Origin: Dendrobium chrysotoxum
Lineage: Eukaryota > Streptophyta > Magnoliopsida > Asparagales > Orchidaceae
DNA length: 64,000 nucleotides
Assembly (NCBI GenBank): GCA_019925795.1
Contig: CM034315.1
Span: 8,060,001-8,124,000 of the forward strand
Reading direction: 5' to 3'
Part shown: piece after piece, positions 59,501 to 62,777 of the stretch
Position numbering within the stretch: position 1 is the first letter of the stretch
Layout: each line of letters opens with the position of its first letter
Translations under genes and position numbers: made by a program
Notes under the pieces: generated by a model
The model's database searches: none
What the model saw: the letters and a program-made list of their open reading frames with translations, nothing else
What the model was told of the DNA's origin: nothing

Positions 59501-60236
59501 TTCAGGACTAAGAGAACTGCCAAATGAAGCACGACCAAGAGGTGTCGAACTGTACAACCCAGTTTCTTCGTTCCATTCAAGAAATTTCTTGCGGCATAAC
59601 CATCGAAGGGAATCTTGAGCTGATGCCACAACATCTTCAAAAGGTCTGGTCGAATTGAGAAGAGTACATCTGACATAACGATGAATGTCACTTGCTGATT
59701 GGACAATGCCCCCTGCAACTACCTCCATGATTGCGTGAGTCATACCATTTTTCTCTTCAGAAAGGCAAGATTGCAAAGGAGGACAACTATCATTAAGAAT
59801 GGCAGAAACCTTTTTTGTTTCATCATGCTTGCATATAAGTATCTGAAAGAGTAGACTGTGATGTAAATAACTTGAGAATATGACCACCGTAATGATAATA
59901 AGACAAAAGAAGCATGAAGGAAGAAATATATAATGAAAAGAAAAAAAAATGCCATAGCATGTTGATGTTGAATTGATATGAAACATGAAAATGACAAAAA
60001 CTACAAACAACAGAAGATCATACACTTTCTCCTTTAGTATCTATTCCAGTTCGACCAGCACGACCAGCCATTTGTCTATATCGAGTTCCATCAATGAAAT
60101 CACGGCCAATCCTTGGCTGCCTGAATATGACCCTCCTAGCAGGCAAATTAACTCCAGCAGCTAATGTTGATGTAGCAGTCAAAACACGCACAATTCCTTT
60201 GCGATAACACATTTCAACTATCTCCCTTTCCTCGAC
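14198..60236 (-). CDS. TEB: TEBICHI / DNA polymerase theta (3' part of gene)
   Basis: Plant orthologue of polymerase theta, a nuclear helicase-polymerase that joins broken DNA ends by microhomology (theta-mediated end joining) and is needed in Arabidopsis for normal T-DNA capture. Sixteen exons on the minus strand join in frame into 1328 codons plus stop: 60236-60024, 59842-59492, 59396-59244, 55226-55005, 54231-54013, 53909-53792, 37123-35946, 32784-32587, 32403-32144, 30974-30785, 30708-30595, 30507-30155, 29501-29393, 29315-29175, 14440-14344, 14268-14198. The order is helicase motifs V/VI, winged-helix and Sec63-like segments, a variable linker, the inactive exonuclease-like part, then palm/fingers with TATGRLS, DYSQIELR, the K...YGILYGMG helix and VHDELVLEVD. 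All catalytic acidic residues are present and no stop interrupts the frame. Family members are about 2100 residues, so the ATPase half lies beyond 64000. The identification is by recognition, not by search. Confidence 0.93.
14344..14440 (-). CDS. TEB: TEBICHI exon: motif C (VHDELVLEVD)
   Basis: 32 codons plus one base: VHDELVLEVDPRFVREAAIL...SLS, with acceptor CTCTTAG and donor TCAG|GTATCA. It carries the second catalytic aspartate-glutamate pair of the polymerase. It is separated from the previous exon by 14.7 kb of mostly transposon sequence. Confidence 0.95.
14441..15311. other. TEBICHI intron, unassigned part
   Basis: AT-rich intron sequence between the motif C exon and the LTR-X copy. 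I see no repeat boundary or coding exon in it. Confidence 0.5.
15330..16205. other. Unassigned insert in LTR-X copy A, with G23 run
   Basis: Begins with a 23-base G run at 15331-15353, followed by T/G/C-rich sequence. CTTGCGAGCTT is repeated near 15903 and 15949. No open frame looks like a protein. It may be a decayed retroelement inserted in the LTR, but I found no clean junction. Confidence 0.35.
16240..16539 (-). CDS. LTR-X small ORF, 99 codons, copy A (intact)
   Basis: Starts ATG at 16539 and encodes MADPELDHGFVYDIQGWV..., then SPFFDIDF, VEEYIDRILFSLTTAIDEQQ, GQWYLL and a hydrophobic tail LLRLLRFFFC. No known domain is recognised. It has an acidic, probably helical core and no signal peptide at the start. 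The same frame, also exactly 99 codons, occurs at 62478-62777 with one stop, and a 66-codon relative lies at 53154-53354. Differences between A and the 62478 copy are largely at third codon positions or conservative, so a selected protein is likely. It sits in the LTR, downstream of the TATA box, so it would be near the 5' end of the element's transcript. Confidence 0.6.
   Translation of the reverse strand: MADPELDHGFVYDIQGWVIINQSPFFDIDFADDQSVEEYIDRILFSLTTAIDEQQATGQWYLLQHPPTPLTPVDFPLGITVSFLCLKVALLRLLRFFFC
17081..17110 (+). repeat. GGGA tandem repeat
   Basis: About seven GGGA units within LTR-X copy A. On the RNA or G-rich strand it could form a G-quadruplex. Otherwise it is simple low-complexity sequence. 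Confidence 0.8.
17702..18134. other. TEBICHI intron between two LTR elements
   Basis: About 430 bp of intron between LTR-X copy A and the Tat element, with C-rich and A-rich runs. Nothing else recognised. Confidence 0.5.
18140..19186 (+). repeat. Tat element 5' LTR
   Basis: 1047 bp, TGATATATCG...GTCCGCAACA. It contains the TATA box at 18599, a GAAGA-rich run (about 18633-18690), short repeats of CCGGAACTCCGCC (about 18716-18776) and of GACGCCGGAATTCT (about 18790-18930). Transcription should start near 18630. Confidence 0.97.
18599..18608 (+). promoter_or_regulatory. TATA box in 5' LTR
   Basis: CTATAAATAG, an excellent plant TATA box, about 460 bp into the LTR. The identical box in the 3' LTR could drive readout into the TEBICHI intron, antisense to the gene. 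Confidence 0.8.
19190..19207 (+). other. Primer binding site
   Basis: TGGCGCCGTCTGTGGGAA, three bases inside the 5' LTR. The first nine bases match the 3' end of plant tRNA-Asp (complement of ACGGCGCCA), after which the match weakens. The site is typical for Tat elements. Confidence 0.8.
19241..24685 (+). CDS. Gag-Pol polyprotein, Tat lineage, intact
   Basis: 1814 residues in one frame, starting only 54 nt after the LTR. In order: Gag core (about 208-365, with LKGQARTWYYSLP), CCHC-like knuckle of form C-x2-H-x5-H-x4-C (from residue 456), protease with DNGSS at 590, reverse transcriptase with FMDAYSGYNQI and YVDD at 960-963, first RNase H with a weak active site, second archaeal-type RNase H (YVDGAS near 1246, HTDSQLV), and integrase with an H-H-C-C finger (HSGVCGEH to CENCQ). 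The integrase acidic triad is D1537, D1597 and E1633, the last two separated by 35 residues. All hallmark residues are present and no stop or frameshift occurs. Gag and Pol in a single frame implies that their ratio is set after translation. Confidence 0.95.
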   Translation: MVNRRSSRIIGASRSNSHQSRNQSINHRRPVSTSFLPGGQNAHGEGTSGPSLEERIRKMEESQNEILQLLRETRQPTLAPQEEVLLPRDPPRVEAVQIEHLQAENPLPPPRRRSQSRQENELADTASSTHPPHANQRSRLPQDLPEELAQPHIAELPRNALRHELRQLVREEFPTGGIRQPLRQWDFQESSPLAEAILQHPIPAGFKLPSIESYDGTSDPYEHIDHYRTIMHIQRASDALLCQVFPATLKGQARTWYYSLPAGTIPTFVKLAKVFVEQFVANRRITKDSSHLSGIRQSEGESLKEYFRRFSIEARQIPGVDPELLRGVFLGGLRPGPFYSALMRDTVHSYADLIHRVEAQISADEAINAHRKQFEQPTGKRKGAPEMDNPSSQRKKQGKSNLPPRPPLPRREPRQEKEYTPLNTSRANVLMAIQDQDKVKWPHPLKQNTGNQDQYCHFHRSRGHTTESCRQLKEEIERLIRQGYLQQFIGNPPTREEARPTGGQNQSQRQPANNRVTVGEIETIAGGPLLSDQIFLTVEENLTPKRARIDHSITFDDSDLEGVKTPHQDPLVINAGIGDPCYNVKRILVDNGSSVDVLFYSTFLNMGLSREKLQPAAGPLYGFDNRPVQAEGIISLPVVLGEFPRQTTHSIQFIVVKSESAYNAIFGRPLQSIFGIIASIPHLKLKFHTPSGVGVVCGDQQIAQTCYLRQIKSRPTVTLSIEDFDLRSEDIPQRASPVEDLTTVSISEEHPSKTVRIGSLLSDDEKKNFTAFLRENQDIFAWSPADMPGIDPEVIVHSLKVNPTCKPIIQKKRNFAPDRQQAIEQEVDKLLEAGFIREVHYPTWLANVVMVRKGSGAWRMCIDYTDLNKACPKDSFPLPRIDQLVDTTSDHQMLSFMDAYSGYNQIKMNPADEEATAFQTDKGLYCYRVMPFGLKNAGATYQRLMNKVFKSLIGRTMEVYVDDMLVKSLEKTQHISDLKQCFHLLRHYNMRLNPAKCAFGVASGKFLGFMVTHRGIEANPEKIKALRDMVPPKNIKEVQRLNGRIAALSRFLARSGDKYLPFFKILRGAHSSGFQWTDECQEAFEQLRKYLASPPLLSKPIPGERLYLYMAVSIQAISSVLVREENAIQRPIYYVSKILSEVEGRYPLADKTALALVYSARKLRPYFQAHSIGVYTNLPLKSILQKPEASGRLVKWSVELGEFDIHYLPRPDIKSQALADFVVECTVPASDVQPSASPSSPFWMLYVDGASGSSGAGAGILLISPQKVTLEYGLRLKFPATNNVAEYEALIAGLRLAIDCEVQNLIAHTDSQLVASQVEGDFDIHNPQLAQYCSIVKLLLARIGEHQIIHILREQNARADALSKLATSTTGDIYKRRCIEEIHFPSIQGPWVIQSIDEPREMSWIEPILSFLKDGVLPEDPIAAIRLRRQAANFTIISNELYKRSFIGPYLKCLPPSEADYALREVHSGVCGEHLGGRALAYKIMRQGFYWPTMKQDALEFTRKCENCQLHSNLTHTPALELASLQGPWPFAQWRIDIMGPFPIATGQRKFIILAVDYFTKWVEAEPLAKITEANAKQFLWKNIICRFGIPAKIITDNGTQFTGKIFTSFCRDFHIQLIHTAVAHPQTNGQTEVTNRTILKGLKTRLGKAGGQWAEELPNVLWAYRTTARTPTGETPYNLCFGTEAVIPVDIGVPSHRVQTFDFISNEEKLRANLDFLPEVRDEASLRTAAYHQRVARHYNRRVKPRPITIGDLVLRSIEAAGKGPQRNKLSPLWEGPYLVAAMVKPGTFKLKDAGGKMLPRTWNVGNLRKYYQ
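24935..25160 (+). repeat. Two ~130-bp tandem units after pol
   Basis: Units start TGATCGATCCCAGGGGGATT at 24935 and TGATCAATCCCAAAGGGAGT at 25065, and share AGCAAATGCTTT and GGATAGGTCAA. They are diverged, so older than this insertion. They lie in the untranslated space between pol and the antisense gene. Confidence 0.8.
25387..27065 (-). CDS. Antisense two-exon gene of the Tat element
   Basis: Exon 1 is 27065-26115 (ATG at 27065, 317 codons) and exon 2 is 26040-25387 (217 codons plus stop). The 74-bp intron at 26114-26041 has donor TTG|GTGAGT and acceptor TTTTTCTTGTCTCAG|TAT, both in phase 0, giving a 534-residue protein. Exon 1 contains FPPPGYVTVYEFSLRAGLRF and WSQFSYRAMSIVMG, resembling the plant 'putative gypsy type transposon' (Transposase_28-like) family. 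Exon 2 is a long coiled coil (RTELANKITSVSSQNERMD, LEAENERLRSVLSEKEAQ) with an acidic tail (LEEDEDDVEIL). Function unknown. Antisense ORFs in this position are known in Tat elements such as Grande. The start is chosen at the first ATG after an in-frame non-ATG extension. Confidence 0.85.
27082..27290 (-). repeat. 125-bp tandem duplication in antisense 5' UTR
   Basis: AAAGAGGGGCGC followed by AGTAGGGAAA and CACCTAC occurs at 27082 and again at 27207, each followed by CGGAAAGCCTC. It lies between the antisense TATA box and ATG and lengthens the leader. Confidence 0.8.
27338..27347 (-). promoter_or_regulatory. TATA box of the antisense gene
   Basis: On the minus strand CTATAAATAG, identical in core to the LTR TATA box, 272 bp upstream of the antisense ATG. 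It predicts a start near 27308 and a leader of about 240 nt. The antisense gene therefore seems to have a promoter independent of the LTRs. Confidence 0.65.
27480..27790. repeat. Very GC-rich, CpG-dense repeat block
   Basis: About 300 bp of GGGCCAGGCGC, GGGCCGCGGGC and GGCGGCGGCGGCC variants, in sharp contrast to its surroundings. It lies between the antisense promoter and the polypurine tract. Overlapping frames are proline/arginine/alanine-rich and probably meaningless. Confidence 0.85.
27985..28001 (+). other. Polypurine tract
   Basis: AAAAATAGGGGGGCAAC directly before the 3' LTR, the site that primes plus-strand DNA synthesis during reverse transcription. Confidence 0.8.
28002..29050 (+). 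repeat. Tat element 3' LTR
   Basis: 1049 bp, collinear with the 5' LTR at a constant offset of 9862. The only differences found are an extra G in GTGGGCCCC and an extra T in the T run before CCCTTTCC. The TATA box is at 28461-28470. Confidence 0.97.
29175..29315 (-). CDS. TEB: TEBICHI exon: GSAADVIKVAMI segment
   Basis: 47 codons, GSAADVIKVAMIKIHTTI... to CRIILQ, with acceptor TTTTCTAG and donor CAG|GTACTT. The young Tat element sits only 120 bp downstream of this exon, inside the following 14.7-kb intron. Confidence 0.93.
29393..29501 (-). CDS. TEB: TEBICHI exon: LGRKRFLSKINFGN segment
   Basis: One base plus 36 codons: YVETLLGRKRFLSKINFGNN, KAKAQRQAVNSICQ. The acceptor AAATGTAG|A completes a glycine codon and the donor is CCAG|GTATTC. 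R-AVN is a conserved primer-binding feature. Confidence 0.9.
30155..30507 (-). CDS. TEB: TEBICHI exon: motifs A and B
   Basis: 117 codons plus two bases. It holds DYSQIELRLMAHFS (motif A, catalytic aspartate) and REHTKRLVYGILYGMG (motif B, the O-helix lysine and tyrosine that bind the nucleotide), then AEQLECSPREADEK. The donor AAAGG|GTCAGT is in phase 2. Confidence 0.95.
30595..30708 (-). CDS. TEB: TEBICHI exon: palm insert
   Basis: 38 codons, CVEHMVIFTTHDHDAKNLCS through HHQINPRDFVIPTQ, with acceptor AATGCAG and donor ACTCAA|GTAATG. NPRDFVIPTQ leads into polymerase motif A. Confidence 0.9.
30785..30974 (-). CDS. TEB: TEBICHI exon: TATGRLS motif
   Basis: After the acceptor GGTTGCAG: GQHPIISVIKEHRTLAKLLN, then GRWLQTSTATGRLSMEEPNL with the donor CTTCAA|GTAAAT. 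TATGRLS...PNLQ is the first conserved motif of family A polymerases, contacting template and primer. Confidence 0.92.
30975..32143. other. TEBICHI intron, no repeat recognised
   Basis: 1.17-kb AT-rich intron between the thumb exon and the TATGRLS exon. No transposon ends, structured RNA or missed exon seen. Confidence 0.6.
32144..32403 (-). CDS. TEB: TEBICHI exon: polymerase thumb
   Basis: 86 codons plus two bases: VKVLADMELWGVGVDMEACL, FSLYSTADIAHVLY, KGKLHPSTNKHSLDLL. The donor TTGAG|GTTGTC leaves phase 2, completed by the first base of the next exon to give arginine. Confidence 0.9.
32509..32553 (+). repeat. AG microsatellite
   Basis: About 22 AG units in the 183-bp intron between the exons at 32784-32587 and 32403-32144. 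It is close to the acceptor side as a CT tract on the transcribed strand. Likely to vary in length between individuals. Confidence 0.95.
32587..32784 (-). CDS. TEB: TEBICHI exon: start of polymerase region
   Basis: 66 codons, LAKKRLSSQAAAAANQDGRW...RIENPM, after GGTGCAG and before GTACAT. It is arginine-rich (CCRRVAQIRALSS) and leads into the thumb of the family A polymerase. Confidence 0.9.
33259..33560 (+). repeat. Direct repeat left of LINE copy 2
   Basis: Diverged sequence (TATTCTTTCATTCTTTAATTTG, ACACTTCTAACCA, CTTCTAGCACTTCA) that recurs in the same order at 35547-35830 on the other side of the RTE copy. Confidence 0.5.
33606..35546 (+). mobile_element. RTE-type LINE, degenerate (copy 2)
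   Basis: Same family as the copy at 7280 and antisense to TEBICHI. It runs from a WWW...NVQEKIKNKK-like region to the RTE tail (GGATAAAGGCTTGAAGTTG). The reverse transcriptase is shattered by many stops and shifts. Recognisable pieces are STMEAIYLLRCLMEKYRENK (34404 on), MIFINLEKAYEEVP with motif A altered, VDDILLVDKTREG near 34770, and the MSRSKTEYMECNFSSN frame at 34858-35178. It is older than copy 1. Confidence 0.8.
35547..35830 (+). repeat. Direct repeat right of LINE copy 2
   Basis: Partner of 33259-33560 (GTATTCTTTAATTTGGG, AACACCTCTAGCCA, CTTCTAGCTCTTCAC). It suggests the LINE inserted within, or is now bracketed by, an older tandem or LTR-like duplication. Confidence 0.5.
35946..37123 (-). 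CDS. TEB: TEBICHI exon: central linker
   Basis: 1178 bp, the longest exon. It starts in EGLAKKRIHMGVAKKIKN after TTTTGCAG and ends APSLEK before GTAGCT. The first about 50 codons (KILLDKAEEASVAAFSAFKS) are conserved. The rest is the low-complexity, fast-evolving linker between helicase and polymerase, ending with a part resembling the inactive proofreading exonuclease fold (FDLHYSKLP, GLAICWENSPIYYVNF). Confidence 0.9.
37124..38753. other. TEBICHI intron, unassigned part
   Basis: First part of the 16.7-kb intron on the side of the linker exon. No gene or repeat boundary recognised. Confidence 0.5.
38759..40145 (+). mobile_element. LTR-X solo LTR, copy D
   Basis: 1387 bp, TGATGAGGACATCCGACC...GTTCTACATCA, with the exact 5-bp duplication GAATA on both sides (38754-38758, 40146-40150). 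There is no internal region, primer site or second LTR, so it is what remains after LTR-LTR recombination. It contains two internal tandem duplications. The 99-codon frame of other copies is not recognisable here. Confidence 0.85.
38784..39157 (+). repeat. 187-bp tandem duplication in LTR-X copy D
   Basis: GTTTATCAGAGGAAGGGCCG starts at 38784 and again at 38971, the two units nearly identical. A second, older duplication of about 147 bp follows (AAATTAGCCTAGTGTTAATT at 39157 and AAATTAGCTTAGCGTTAATT at 39304). Confidence 0.9.
40223..42469 (+). mobile_element. Del/Tekay-like solo LTR 1
   Basis: 2247 bp, TGTAAAACTCGAAAA...CGGGCTGGGTCGTGACA, flanked by the exact duplication GCATC (40218-40222, 42470-42474). 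It shares with solo LTR 2 both ends, the ACCGAATTCATTCGGTC-type block and the word TGTACCTGATCAGTACA. The GTCGTGACA end is typical of chromovirus LTRs. Confidence 0.9.
43621..43701 (-). mobile_element. 81-bp 5'-truncated RTE insertion
   Basis: On the minus strand it matches the last 80 bases of LINE copy 1 (CATGTAGCCAACCCCACGTA, GGGGCAAAGGTTTGATGTTG). It is flanked by the exact 15-bp duplication ACATAATTTAATTAT (43606-43620, 43702-43716), the signature of target-primed reverse transcription that stopped early. It is younger than solo LTR 3, which it interrupts. Confidence 0.9.
43955..44140 (+). repeat. 83-bp tandem repeat in solo LTR 3
   Basis: Two full units and a partial one starting at 43955, 44038 and 44121, each beginning GGTGGGGCAAAAGG. 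The units are nearly identical, so the expansion is recent relative to the LTR. Confidence 0.92.
44757..45897. other. TEBICHI intron, unassigned part
   Basis: About 1.1 kb of intron between solo LTR 3 and the hAT element. No gene or repeat recognised. Confidence 0.5.
45906..46864. mobile_element. Non-autonomous hAT-like element
   Basis: 959 bp flanked by the exact 8-bp duplication ATCAAACA (45898-45905, 46865-46872). Imperfect terminal inverted repeats are CATGGATTAAAAAAGTG on the left and, on the minus strand, CAAGGTTTTAAATGGCG on the right. Both subterminal regions are dense in GAGGCG and GCCTCG, as in hAT transposase-binding regions. The interior (repeats of CTTCGACTTCGACGTG and CTTCCGCCGACTTC, with a GGTAAGG donor-like site) looks like a 5' leader without a transposase. 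Confidence 0.75.
46873..49319. other. TEBICHI intron, mostly unassigned
   Basis: AT-rich intron. Around 47869-48050 and 48838-48990 are two patches rich in GATTCGAT, TTTTGAGC and CGGATCG words beside GGGCTGGGAACG. They might be the ends of another decayed DNA transposon, but I could not find matching termini or a duplication. Confidence 0.4.
51840..52030 (+). repeat. 17-bp minisatellite in solo LTR 2
   Basis: About ten units of TTGGCAATTAGCTTATG, alternating with TTGGCAATTATCTTATG, bounded by ACATAAATGGGAAAT-type units on each side. Solo LTR 1 lacks it. Confidence 0.93.
52425..52530 (+). repeat. GTGGCATTGAAACACCGAT repeats
   Basis: Several imperfect units of GTGGCATTGAAACACCGAT within solo LTR 2, part of a longer ATTGAGACATT/GTGGCATT-rich stretch from about 52285. 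Confidence 0.85.
53108..53127 (+). repeat. C20 homopolymer
   Basis: Twenty C bases in LTR-X copy B, 26 bp upstream of the small open frame. Confidence 0.9.
53154..53354 (+). CDS. LTR-X small ORF, 66 codons, copy B
   Basis: Encodes MDPEVNFGYAYDEQGFVHIL, FFDINPNIDHTVEEYVERIL, DSLVEAIDEQ, AQWLITSGSQ. It aligns throughout with the first two thirds of the frame at 16539-16240 and lacks the hydrophobic tail. It is the most diverged of the three copies, yet keeps GxxYDxQGxV, FFDI, VEEYxxRILxSLxxAIDEQ and QW. The start is the ATG of GCATGGATCCCGAA. Confidence 0.5.
   Translation: MDPEVNFGYAYDEQGFVHILFSTFFDINPNIDHTVEEYVERILDSLVEAIDEQLDNAQWLITSGSQ
53792..53909 (-). CDS. TEB: TEBICHI exon: GSRARALYKAGLRTP segment
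   Basis: 39 codons plus one base, GSRARALYKAGLRTP...ESSSWSGQ, a helix-hairpin-helix-like module. Its donor (CAAG|GTGAAT) leaves phase 1, matching the two leading bases of the exon at 37123, across a 16.7-kb intron. Confidence 0.92.
54013..54231 (-). CDS. TEB: TEBICHI exon: LGWHDLEGLVAKFQNR segment
   Basis: 73 codons from EVPVSDVCEAFKVARG after CCTTTCAG to IPYVK before GTAAGA. The segment is strongly conserved in plant homologues (CERLGWHDLEGLVAKFQNR). Confidence 0.92.
55005..55226 (-). CDS. TEB: TEBICHI exon: [12 protein letters not shown] segment
   Basis: 74 codons beginning [20 protein letters not shown] after the acceptor TTTGAAG and ending LSRLVQ before GTTACT. It contains a lysine-rich, probably exposed stretch (DRSKGKKKSPKGK). 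Confidence 0.9.
55227..56064. other. TEBICHI intron, unassigned part
   Basis: AT-rich intron sequence between the SVGNRV exon and LTR-X copy E. Nothing recognised. Confidence 0.5.
56070..57434 (-). mobile_element. LTR-X probable solo LTR, copy E
   Basis: On the minus strand it starts TGATGGGGACATCAGAAGC at 57434 and probably ends TCTCGCATCA at 56070, giving 1365 bp, close to copies D and F. The flanks TATCT (56065-56069) and TATAT (57435-57439) match at four of five bases. The left end is assigned from length and flank, so it is less certain than the right. Confidence 0.65.
57516..58934 (-). mobile_element. LTR-X solo LTR, copy F
   Basis: 1419 bp on the minus strand, TGATGCGGACATCCAACCG...GCGTTTTACATCA, flanked by the exact duplication GTAAC (57511-57515, 58935-58939). 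It shares the GAGCCCGGAC...CCTGCAGCTG blocks with copy A. No small frame recognised. Confidence 0.85.
59244..59396 (-). CDS. TEB: TEBICHI exon: Sec63-like helical part
   Basis: 51 codons: VVLNDLSRAREGF, HLVYLVTPINVEVEPDWELY, ending ELSPLDQ before GTGTTT. It joins in phase 0 to the next exon across a 4.0-kb intron containing two LTR-X copies. Confidence 0.9.
59492..59842 (-). CDS. TEB: TEBICHI exon: post-helicase domain
   Basis: 117 codons, starting ILICKHDETKK after CTTTCAG and ending at PEESL before GTTGGA. It includes CPPLQSCLSE, EVVAGGIVQSASDI and LRWLCRKKFLEWN, the winged-helix-like segment that follows the RecA domains in this family. Confidence 0.9.
60024..60236 (-). CDS. TEB: TEBICHI exon: helicase motifs V and VI
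   Basis: 71 codons, phase 0 to 0. It encodes VEEREIVEMCYRKG, then TATSTLAAGVNLPARR (motif V) and QMAGRAGRTGID (motif VI, with the arginines that contact ATP). The acceptor is TTAG|GTC and the donor AGT|GTATGA. The preceding exon is not in the window. Confidence 0.93.
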
Positions 60237-61065
60237 CTAAGAATCATTAGAAGTAGTTGCTTTATAAGCAAAAAAACTGGAAGAAAAACTTTTTGGAGTT
60301 CAGCAGCAGTTTGGCTTTTAATTACACAGAAATGAGAATACAGACATGGACCAGAATAAGCTAGGCAGGGTACAGTAAGATACATTAAAGAGCTGATGTA
60401 AGTAACGACCATAATTAAATACAAATACTTATAGAGTTATAGTGTATTTGGTTTTTAAAAATTATAAATAAAAATTAACTAAAATTGTTAGCCGGAAATC
60501 CATTATTAGGTATAGCAATTTCATCAACCAAAATTTTGTTGAAATTTATTTCTTTTTTAGTTTTGAAAGTTGACTAGAGGTGGAACCTCCGGGATGCTTC
60601 ACTCTTTCCATGTGAGAACAAGAGTACTCTCAAAACTGTCGACCACTATGATGGTTGTTGATAAGAATATCCTTTTTGCAGACCCATTCTCGGCGAATCT
60701 CCACAATGGCGGATCTCAATGGTACATCCAGATGACATACATATAAGTTCACCAACAAGATCATTTCCATGAGGTCACCATACTTGCTTCACCCTCTGCT
60801 TGGATCTTTTAGTAGTAGATTGTTGGGTACGAGCCAAAGTGTAACATCTAATACTCAACTCGTGGTATTCTTTAGTCCTGTAAGCTACAAGGCTATTTTG
60901 AAGAGTCATGGGATCAATAGCAACCAAGGCTCAGAAATAATTATCCTCGTGACAAGGGCAACAACAAGAGTCATTCTATTAAATATCGATACTCTCTTGT
61001 AAAACCTCCACAATAGTGGTAATAGCAAGAGCCTCAACAGGGGGCATCTTGAACATGGGATAGAG
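60237..61065. other. TEBICHI intron upstream of motif V/VI exon
   Basis: Intron sequence leading to the LTR-X retrotransposon. The preceding helicase exon, expected to end near HHAGLT, is not found before the right edge of the window. Confidence 0.5.
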
Positions 61066-61832
61066 GTTTTGATGAGGACGTTAGCAGGAGATTTCAACAC
61101 GTCTATCATCGGAGGAATCGTAGATTGACGGCTACGATTCAGAGTCTTTATTTATGATGCATTTATGTATTTTATTTTATTTATGTTCTGGTTTACCATT
61201 GTACCCTTTAGTGGGATTAGTTTAAGTTGTAGCCCAGAGGGCATTGAGTCTTTGTGTTTTCTTTTATTTAAGGCCTATATATGATGACCCTCCGAATTGT
61301 ATAAGTTGATGATTGATTAATAAAATTTCAGCACTTATTCCCTTTTCTTTTTGTGAGCTATTGAGATAAGAGAGAACCCTAGGAGAGGGCCAAGCAACAC
61401 CCGTTAGCTGCCGGTAGGGGCCGGGCTCACGGTTTGCAACTGTTCTATTTCTTATTTCCCTTCTACTCATTCCCAACCGCCGGCCAACCTTCCCCTTTTC
61501 TCCCCCACACCCGCCGGCCAAGCCAACCCTAAGCCCCAACCGCCGGTCTCCAACCCACCTTCCTCCAAAACCGCCGGCCTACCTAGCCCAATCCCAAGAC
61601 GCAGCCCCTCCTCTTCCACAAGCTTTGATTTCAAATTCAAATTGTCTCTACACACCTTCCTAATTTACCCTATTATCAATTTGGAAAGTCTCATAATTTG
61701 AATTCAAATAATATTTAAAATTCAAAACCTTTCCTAATTAATAAATCTATTTTAAGAAGCCCCTTTAAATCACTCCCAATCTGAAATTAATTGTGATTTA
61801 TTTCTAAATCCCACATGCATTGCATCTAGACA

Positions 61833-62147
61833 CACTACAGGAAAATCAAGGATTACCGGCGGTTCCTATTATATTTCCGGCGGTATCGAAAACTACCGGT
61901 ACGAACCAACCGCTGGTATAAACTGCGTAGGAAACGTTTTCCGGCGGTCGGTTTCCGGCGGTTAGGATTACCGGCGGCATAAACGGCCGGTAAATTCCGA
62001 CGTTCATAGCGCTTGTGACCGCCGGTTAATCACCGGCGGCTTACCGGCCGTCAAAAACGTCGGTTTTACCGACGGTCTAACCGCCGGCAACCGCCGTTAT
62101 TGCTGGCGGCTAAGTGACCGCCGGTAATGCCTGAATTTCTTGTAGTG
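61833..62147. mobile_element. 315-bp CACTA mini-element
   Basis: Terminal inverted repeats CACTACAGGAAAATCA and, on the minus strand, CACTACAAGAAATTCA, flanked by the 3-bp duplication ACA (61830-61832, 62148-62150). The whole body is built of subterminal-type units ACCGGCGG/CCGCCGGT in both orientations, the usual transposase-binding pattern. It has no coding capacity. Confidence 0.92.
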
Positions 62148-62477
62148 ACACATTTAATGAATGTGGACAATCTCCCCTTCCCTTCTCTTGGTCGGCCCCC
62201 TCTCTCCCCTCTCTTTTAATTATTGCTCCCCATTAATGCTCCCAATTTAACCCCTTCCCAGTTAGGTATGCCGCCCCATCTTCTCCCCAAGTAAAGGAGA
62301 TTCAAATTCAAACTATTTTCCCTCCTTCCCTATTCTATAATCTGAAATTAACAGGGCCTCTCCTAGTCTTGGCCGAAATTCCCAAGCCCCTTTTCCATCC
62401 ATTACCTCTCTTCTCCCTTGCTTCACATACCATCCAAGGATGAAGATACGCTACTACTTGGTCTACTTCCCCCATGA

Positions 62478-62777
62478 ATGGCCGATCCTGAAAGAGACCA
62501 TGGATTCGTGTATGATCTTTGAGGACGAGTAGATATTCTCCGAACTCCCTTCTTCAATCTTAACTTGGAGATCGACGACACCGTCAACGACTATGTCGAC
62601 CGTATACTCTTCACTTTAACGTCTGCCATCGACGAGCACCAAACCTCCGGACAGTGGCGAGTTATTGGACATCCACTAACTTCTTCCCCTCCGGCTAACT
62701 TTTCGTTAGGCAATACCGCAAGCGTCTTCTGTCTCTTAGTGGCGTCATTAGGTTTGCTGAGATTGTTCTTCAGCTAA
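62478..62777 (+). pseudogene. LTR-X small ORF, 99 codons, copy C (one stop)
   Basis: ATG at 62478 and TAA ending at 62777, the same length as copy A. It begins MADPERDHGFVYDL, then TGA at codon 15 where copy A has CAA, then FFNLNLE, DDTVNDYVDRILFTLTSAID, GQWRVIGHP and a tail LLRLFFS. At least a dozen conserved residues use a different third base from copy A. Translation could only start after the stop in this copy. Confidence 0.55.
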
